This document shows, piece after piece, positions 6,647 through 9,636 of a DNA stretch of 9,636 nt; within the stretch, counting starts at the first letter, position 1; the number at the start of each line of letters is the position of its first letter. The notes beneath the pieces are model-generated. The model did not search any database and was not told the origin of the DNA. It was given only the letters and a program-made list of their open reading frames with translations. A program made the position numbers and the translations under genes. The stretch is from positions 1 through 9,636 of the forward strand of contig CAVCIY010000065.1 of NCBI GenBank assembly GCA_963602445.1, read 5' to 3'. The DNA is from Alangreenwoodia sp963602445. Its GTDB lineage: Bacteria > Bacillota > Clostridia > Peptostreptococcales > Anaerovoracaceae.

Positions 6647-6664
6647 ACCGGTATACCGGTATAC
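6647..6664. promoter_or_regulatory. Two overlapping 14-bp perfect palindromes
   Basis: ACCGGTATACCGGT (6647-6660) and GTATACCGGTATAC (6651-6664) are each perfect palindromes and overlap by 10 bp. They lie 52 nt beyond the MBOAT stop, in the spacer before the AlgX-like gene. Symmetric sites like this suit a dimeric DNA-binding protein, or a small RNA foldback after the MBOAT gene. There is no T-run, so an intrinsic terminator is unlikely. A further ATACCGG half lies nearby (about 6687-6693). Confidence 0.5.
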
Positions 6665-6715
6665 TAAGTTGGCATATTGCATGAGAATACCGGATCAGCA
6701 TATTAAAACTTAATG

Positions 6716-8323
6716 TTAAAATTGGAAATAGATAAATGGTGAAAAGGATCCCGAGACAAGCTTTACATAAGCAACTGCAAAGACTGCAAGCGCAAACACA
6801 GATATTATGATTCTGAAAGCGTGTATGCCCATGCGTGTTTTAGTCATTTTATCTTCTATAAGCTTTATAATAGGGAACGAAGCGGCAACTGACATGATCA
6901 GCTCGGGGTAGTACTCGCGTATAAGATATACACATTCGCTAAGTGATGACTGAAGTGCGGTTGATCCTGATCCGACCACACCGGCAGCTGACGAGCCGGC
7001 CGCTGCTGGATTTATGCCAAACATGCAGCCAAGATAAGTCCACGCATCTGAAATAGATTCGGCGCGGAAGAGCACCCAGCCAAAGATGACGAGCAGCATA
7101 GTTGTGATATATCTTATCCACGTCGGGATTTTTTTTAGATTGTCATCGCTTATTATAAACTTTTCTATTATCTGTAAAATGCCATAATAAATTCCCCAAA
7201 GTATATATGTCCAGTTTGCGCCATGCCATATGCCTGTGAGGAGCCAAACCGTGAAGAGGTTTAAGATCTGACGTGGAATAGTGCATCTGTTTCCGCCGAG
7301 GGGAATGTAAATATAATCTCTAAACCATGATGAAAGAGATATGTGCCAGCGTCTCCAAAATTCTGTGATGCTTGTGGAAATATATGGATAGTTGAAATTT
7401 TCGTTGAAATGGAAGCCTATCATGCGCCCAAGTCCGATAGCCATATCAGAATATGCAGAAAAGTCAAAGTAAATCTGGAGGGTAAACGATATTGCACCGA
7501 GCCAGGCAAGTGATGGGGTGAGAAGCTGGGTTCCTACATTTGAGAATGCTTCGTCTGCAATGATACTGACAGAGTTGGCAAGTATGATCTTTTTTCCGAA
7601 TCCAAGCATGAATCGAAGAGCCCCATAGTAGAAGTCATGCAAACGGACTCTTCGCGAAATGATTTCACGTTCGATATCTGTATATCTTACGATGGGTCCT
7701 GCTACGAGCTGAGGGAAAAGTGCCACATAAAGAGCAACTGTGAGAGGATTTTTTGCGGCTTTTGTGTCGCCTTTATACACATCAAAAACGTAACTCATTC
7801 CCTGGAATGTATAGAATGAAATCCCGATAGGAAGAGCGATAGAAGCTACGTTGACAGCAAAACCTATATCTGCCAGCGTTTGCGTGACAAAGCCGGCATA
7901 CTTGAATACTCCAAGCAGAGCTGCATTGACAAGGATGCTTGCTATAAGGGCAGCCTTGCGGAAGAAATCATTGCCGTGCAAGTCGACGCACTCCGATGCG
8001 AGAGCTTTTAGACGGCTACATTTCGTCGTAAGAGCTTTTGATTCGCCGCGCTTCGGCGCCGGCGCCTTGGAGTTAACATGTTTCGCTGCAGCAGCAATGC
8101 CTGGGATGCTTCGCTTTTCAACAAGAAGTCCTGATATGTAATTTACAGCAATCGATGCACCCATCAATCCAAGATATTTCACTCCGCCCCAACCGTAAAA
8201 AAAAACGCTGAAAATGATGAGAAGCAGGTTATGCGGTTTTACGTACTTCTGCGGCAGCAAGAAATAAAGAAAGATAAAGGATGGCAAAAATACTGATATA
8301 AAAATATTACTTGTAAAAAGCAT
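6716..8323 (-). CDS. MBOAT-family membrane O-acyltransferase (AlgI/PatA-like)
   Basis: Polytopic membrane protein of 535 residues, expected to transfer acetyl or other acyl groups from the cytoplasm to an exported polymer. Diagnostic motifs: FYGWGGVKYLGLM (42-54), LFPQLVAGPIVRYTDI (202-217), QIYFDFSAYSDMAIGLGRMIGF (283-304), NFNYPY (309-314), FWRRWHISLSSWFRDYIYIPLGGNR (322-346) and LTGIWHGANWTYILWG (362-377). His327 (WRRWH) and His367 (GIWHG) match the two key MBOAT histidines. It ends SPFIYFQF, as many clostridial relatives do. ATG is preceded by AAAGGA at 8 nt. Two oddities: about 47 extra, polar, GC-rich-encoded residues (72-118) between the second hydrophobic segment and FFRKAALIASI, and a small Ala/Gly/Ser-rich tract at 439-457. 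Both lie in loops, so activity may survive. It is the first gene of a likely two-gene unit with the AlgX-like gene. It is closer to AlgI than to DltB by its motifs; the substrate is unknown. Confidence 0.93.
   Translation of the reverse strand: MLFTSNIFISVFLPSFIFLYFLLPQKYVKPHNLLLIIFSVFFYGWGGVKYLGLMGASIAVNYISGLLVEKRSIPGIAAAAKHVNSKAPAPKRGESKALTTKCSRLKALASECVDLHGNDFFRKAALIASILVNAALLGVFKYAGFVTQTLADIGFAVNVASIALPIGISFYTFQGMSYVFDVYKGDTKAAKNPLTVALYVALFPQLVAGPIVRYTDIEREIISRRVRLHDFYYGALRFMLGFGKKIILANSVSIIADEAFSNVGTQLLTPSLAWLGAISFTLQIYFDFSAYSDMAIGLGRMIGFHFNENFNYPYISTSITEFWRRWHISLSSWFRDYIYIPLGGNRCTIPRQILNLFTVWLLTGIWHGANWTYILWGIYYGILQIIEKFIISDDNLKKIPTWIRYITTMLLVIFGWVLFRAESISDAWTYLGCMFGINPAAAGSSAAGVVGSGSTALQSSLSECVYLIREYYPELIMSVAASFPIIKLIEDKMTKTRMGIHAFRIIISVFALAVFAVAYVKLVSGSFSPFIYFQF
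7970..8110 (-). repeat. In-frame GC-rich repetitive insert within the MBOAT gene
   Basis: This segment encodes about residues 72-118 of the MBOAT protein, which have no counterpart in typical AlgI-like proteins, where the equivalent loop is short. On the minus strand, two imperfect 30-bp copies beginning AAAGCTCT follow one another, giving the related peptides KALTTKCSRL and KALASECVDL. A GC-rich stretch (GGCGCCGGCGCC) lies beside them. The word GCAAGTCG on the + strand (7978-7985) also occurs twice in the icd upstream block. The frame is preserved throughout. Confidence 0.6.
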
Positions 8324-8402
8324 AATTATAATCCTTTAAAATAGTTTGAAGTAGTCGATTAAAGTTTGAGATAGTTCACACAGATTGAAATTATTCTATC
8401 AA

Positions 8403-8434
8403 GGCTGTTTTATTGAAAATCAACATATACAGCC
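8403..8434. other. Hairpin in the MBOAT 5' leader
   Basis: GGCTGT (8403-8408) pairs with ACAGCC (8429-8434), and an inner TTGA-AAA-TCAA can extend the fold. It lies just downstream of the minus-strand -10 and so at or near the 5' end of the MBOAT transcript, where a stem can stabilise mRNA. No known riboswitch core is recognised. Confidence 0.45.
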
Positions 8435-8439
8435 ACCGC

Positions 8440-8445
8440 ATTATA
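8440..8445 (-). promoter_or_regulatory. -10 element of the MBOAT promoter
   Basis: A perfect TATAAT on the minus strand, about 115 nt before the MBOAT start. The -35 is poor: TCTGTT at 17 bp or TTGTCT at 20 bp. It is the best promoter candidate for the MBOAT/AlgX-like pair. Confidence 0.5.
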
Positions 8446-8777
8446 TCATATTTCAGTGATAGAACAGACAAATGGATAAAATTGTAGTCAAATTGTAAAA
8501 AATTTTTATATTCCCACTCACATTTTTGTAAAATCTGCGACGGAATTCCATTCGTTTGAAAATTTTAGGGGACTTTCAATTTTGAGAAATTTTATTTCAG
8601 AAGAATAGTCGGAGAAAAAGATTGCTTTTAGAATCGGAGAAAAAGATTGCTTTTAGAAAATGAAGTCTGTGTTTCGGGGATTGCGGTCGAATCCGCAAAT
8701 ATGCCGCATTGACGATAACTGCTAAATGGTATGATTCGCGGAATGTGTCTCATGTGACGTGTACCATATGACGTGAT
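8446..8777. other. AT-rich intergenic stretch upstream of the MBOAT promoter
   Basis: No gene is seen. The stretch contains homopolymer-rich AT sequence (8480-8600), the 25-bp duplication at 8609-8658, a 6-bp hairpin at 8681-8698 (TTGCGG-TCGAAT-CCGCAA), the start of a repeated CATRTGACGTG pair (8751-8761 and 8765-8775), and the inverted words ATGGTA (8726-8731) and TACCAT (8762-8767). Confidence 0.5.
8609..8658. repeat. Perfect 25-bp tandem duplication
   Basis: A 25-bp unit beginning TCGGAGAAAAAG and ending TTTTAGAA is present at 8609-8633 and again, identical, at 8634-8658. Perfect identity in otherwise decayed intergenic DNA suggests a recent duplication. Confidence 0.97.
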
Positions 8778-8807
8778 TTGCCGGATGCGCAGCTGGGAAA
8801 TTATAAT
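8778..8807 (+). promoter_or_regulatory. Candidate + strand promoter feeding the 3' non-genic region
   Basis: TTGCCG (8778-8783), an 18-bp spacer and a perfect TATAAT (8802-8807). If used, transcription would start near 8814 and could run to the terminator at 9492-9532, giving an RNA of about 720 nt. Confidence 0.4.
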
Positions 8808-9253
8808 ACGGGATAATGTATTCTTTGAAATATTATGTATACTTACGGAAATCTGTTGACGTGAATCTTTGCGTCATGTATCATGAAGGTACAAAAGGGG
8901 AGGCAAAGACGCAGAAGAAAGACACAAGAAAAGGTCATGTGAAAAGACAGTAAAAATGCTTCAGGCAATGCTTCCGACAGATATTGCGGATGCTTCGGAT
9001 AAAGCATTCGACAGATATTTATAGAGCTCCGGTGAAGCATCTGACGAGAGTATAAGAATTGACAAGAGAAATAAGATAAAAAGTGTTTGAGAAAGCGTCT
9101 GAGAAGAACCTTTGATATAGTTGTACATAGTTCCGGTATATTCTTGAAAGTATGGAGGGCAGACCGATGTACAGGTAAAAAGATCAAACTTATGACAGTT
9201 TGAGATTCCAAGTAGGTTTTGTTTTTACAAAGAGAATGTATTTCACGAAGAGA

Positions 9254-9323
9254 TTTGATTCTGTGAATCAGCAGAGTTTGCAAGGAAAAAGTTTGATTCT
9301 ATGAATCAGATGATTTGCAAGGA
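9254..9323. repeat. Direct repeat of 32-33 bp, each copy with an inner palindrome
   Basis: 9254-9286 and 9292-9323 are near-identical. Each starts TTTGATTCT, contains TGATTC-(TGT/TAT)-GAATCA and ends TTTGCAAGGA. The copies differ by a few substitutions and a one-base length change, so the same sequence is read in different frames. The AAGGA at the end of the second copy extends to AAGGAGG, a ribosome binding site for the ATG at 9332. Confidence 0.9.
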
Positions 9324-9331
9324 GGCTGCTT

Positions 9332-9466
9332 ATGAGAAGAGGTCACGATCCATAGCAAAGGGGAAGTACAAGGAACATGGCTCAAGATGTAGAGAATACA
9401 TCGGTCATGGTACAAGAAAAACTGAAAACTGAAGACAGAAAAATTAAAGAAAAGGAGGTTATATAG
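9332..9466 (+). pseudogene. Possible 44-codon small ORF interrupted by an in-frame TAG
   Basis: AAGGAGG (9319-9325) lies 6 nt before ATG at 9332, which reads MRRGHDP and then TAG (9353-9355). The same frame stays open after the TAG to a second TAG at 9464-9466; an internal ATG at 9377 would give 29 residues, rich in Glu and Lys (MAQDVENTSVMVQEKLK and onward). The last stop overlaps the GTG of the next tiny frame (TAGTG). The sequence resembles no family I know. A small gene broken by a nonsense codon, or chance frames, are both possible. Confidence 0.2.
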
Positions 9467-9489
9467 TGAAGCTTAAAGAAATTCATTGA
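9466..9489 (+). CDS. Possible 7-residue peptide ORF with ideal ribosome binding site, abutting a terminator
   Basis: AAAGGAGG (9451-9458), a perfect match to the 16S anti-Shine-Dalgarno sequence, stands 7 nt before GTG, which reads MKLKEIH and stops at TGA (9487-9489). The terminator stem begins 2 nt later at 9492. A ribosome at the stop codon would cover the stem, an arrangement seen in attenuator leaders. However, the sequence after the hairpin holds a second terminator, not a + strand gene. A remnant start of a deleted gene is the alternative. Confidence 0.3.
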   Translation: MKLKEIH

Positions 9490-9491
9490 CG

Positions 9492-9532
9492 GCCCATTCG
9501 AATGTTGAGAAAATATTCGGATGGGCTTTTTT
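9492..9532 (+). terminator. Strong rho-independent terminator, + strand
   Basis: GCCCATTCGAAT (9492-9503) pairs with ATTCGGATGGGC (9515-9526) over 12 bp with one U-G wobble, with an 11-nt loop, followed directly by TTTTTT (9527-9532). This shows that something is transcribed on the + strand just to its left. Confidence 0.93.
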
Positions 9533-9576
9533 ATTTAGATTTGTTATCGAAATACTTCTTGAAATTGTTAAAAGAA

Positions 9577-9617
9577 GGCTGCTGCATTGGCGTTTAAAAA
9601 GCACCAATGCAGCAGCC
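9577..9617 (-). terminator. Second strong hairpin, probable terminator for a minus-strand gene to the right
   Basis: GGCTGCTGCATTGG (9577-9590) pairs perfectly with 9604-9617 over 14 bp, with a 13-nt loop. On the minus strand the stem is followed by TTCTTTTAAC. On the + strand CTCTTTATC is the weaker tail. It could act in both directions, but the previous terminator already serves the + strand, so a convergent gene beyond the right edge is the simplest reading. Confidence 0.75.
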
Positions 9618-9636
9618 CTCTTTATCAATATCGAAT
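9618..9636. other. Right edge, no feature
   Basis: Only 19 bases remain after the second hairpin. Nothing can be called. Confidence 0.5.

Larger units (their letters stand above)
8870..9532 (+). ncRNA. Purine-rich, gene-poor transcript candidate ending in a strong terminator
   Basis: No frame here encodes a recognisable protein, yet the + strand is markedly A/G-rich, as transcribed strands in Firmicutes usually are, and the stretch ends in a strong + strand terminator. Tiny frames sit behind good ribosome binding sites: MYR (9167-9178, GGAGG upstream), MRRGHDP (9332-9355, AAGGAGG) and MKLKEIH (9466-9489, AAAGGAGG). Others without good sites include 22 codons at 9236-9304 and a 43-codon frame at 9301-9432. 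Repeats include CGACAGATATT (8975-8985 and 9009-9019) and the palindromic pair at 9254-9323. An RNA gene, a small-peptide locus and a decayed gene all fit. The 146-codon minus-strand frame over 8843-9283 starts at a TTG without a ribosome site and looks like the complement of purine-rich sequence. Confidence 0.3.

Noticed and set aside
8681..8698. tRNA T-arm-like hairpin (TCGAAT between GC-rich arms)
   Set aside because: Stem and loop lengths are wrong for a T-arm and no acceptor, D or anticodon arm surrounds it.
8843..9283. 146-codon minus-strand ORF as a real gene
   Set aside because: It starts at a TTG with no ribosome binding site, its Leu/Ser/His/Phe-rich product looks like the complement of purine-rich DNA, and the strong terminator signals lie on the other strand.

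Overview
The window looks like low-to-moderate GC Clostridia (Firmicutes), most likely Lachnospiraceae-like. This is inferred from strong AGGAGG ribosome binding sites, AT-rich intergenic DNA with TATAAT boxes, a Bacillus-type [4Fe-4S] PurF, a eukaryote-like NADP isocitrate dehydrogenase, and an MBOAT/DHHW (AlgI/AlgX-like) acetylation gene pair of the kind common in gut and rumen Clostridia. Species cannot be read from the sequence. I saw no tRNA, rRNA, CRISPR array, transposase or phage gene.

Layout. 1-224: right end of a 22-bp minisatellite running off the left edge. 225-717: AT-rich spacer with short repeats and no convincing gene. 718-1812 (+): divergent type I-beta DAHP synthase (first step of the shikimate pathway). 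1813-2074: spacer with a good sigma-A-type promoter and a leader holding a tiny 12-bp-repeat ORF whose stop overlaps the next start. 2075-3490 (+): purF (first step of de novo purine synthesis). A 14-bp-stem terminator at 3579-3613 separates it from the convergent gene icd at 3634-4857 (-). 4858-5229: long icd leader with GC-rich degenerate repeats and a hairpin.

5230-6438 (-) and 6716-8323 (-) form a two-gene cell-surface module. The MBOAT membrane O-acyltransferase is transcribed first. It is followed, after a 277-nt spacer with overlapping palindromes, by a membrane-anchored SGNH/AlgX-like (DHHW family) protein. By analogy with AlgI plus AlgJ/AlgX, the MBOAT would carry acyl groups across the membrane and the SGNH protein would place them on an exported glycan. 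The substrate is unknown.

8324-9636 has no recognisable protein gene. It holds the MBOAT promoter and leader, a perfect 25-bp tandem duplication, then about 650 nt of purine-rich + strand sequence with several tiny ORFs, some behind excellent ribosome binding sites, ending in a textbook terminator (9492-9532). A second strong hairpin (9577-9617) probably ends a gene arriving from the right. This stretch is the best candidate for something undescribed: a structured or regulatory RNA, a small-peptide locus, or a decayed gene.

A theme across the window is GC-rich repetitive sequence unlike its AT-rich surroundings. It appears as the left array, a patch in the DAHP synthase gene, the icd leader, and two in-frame segments of the MBOAT gene. 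Some blocks share short words (GCAAGTCG, GCCGGC).
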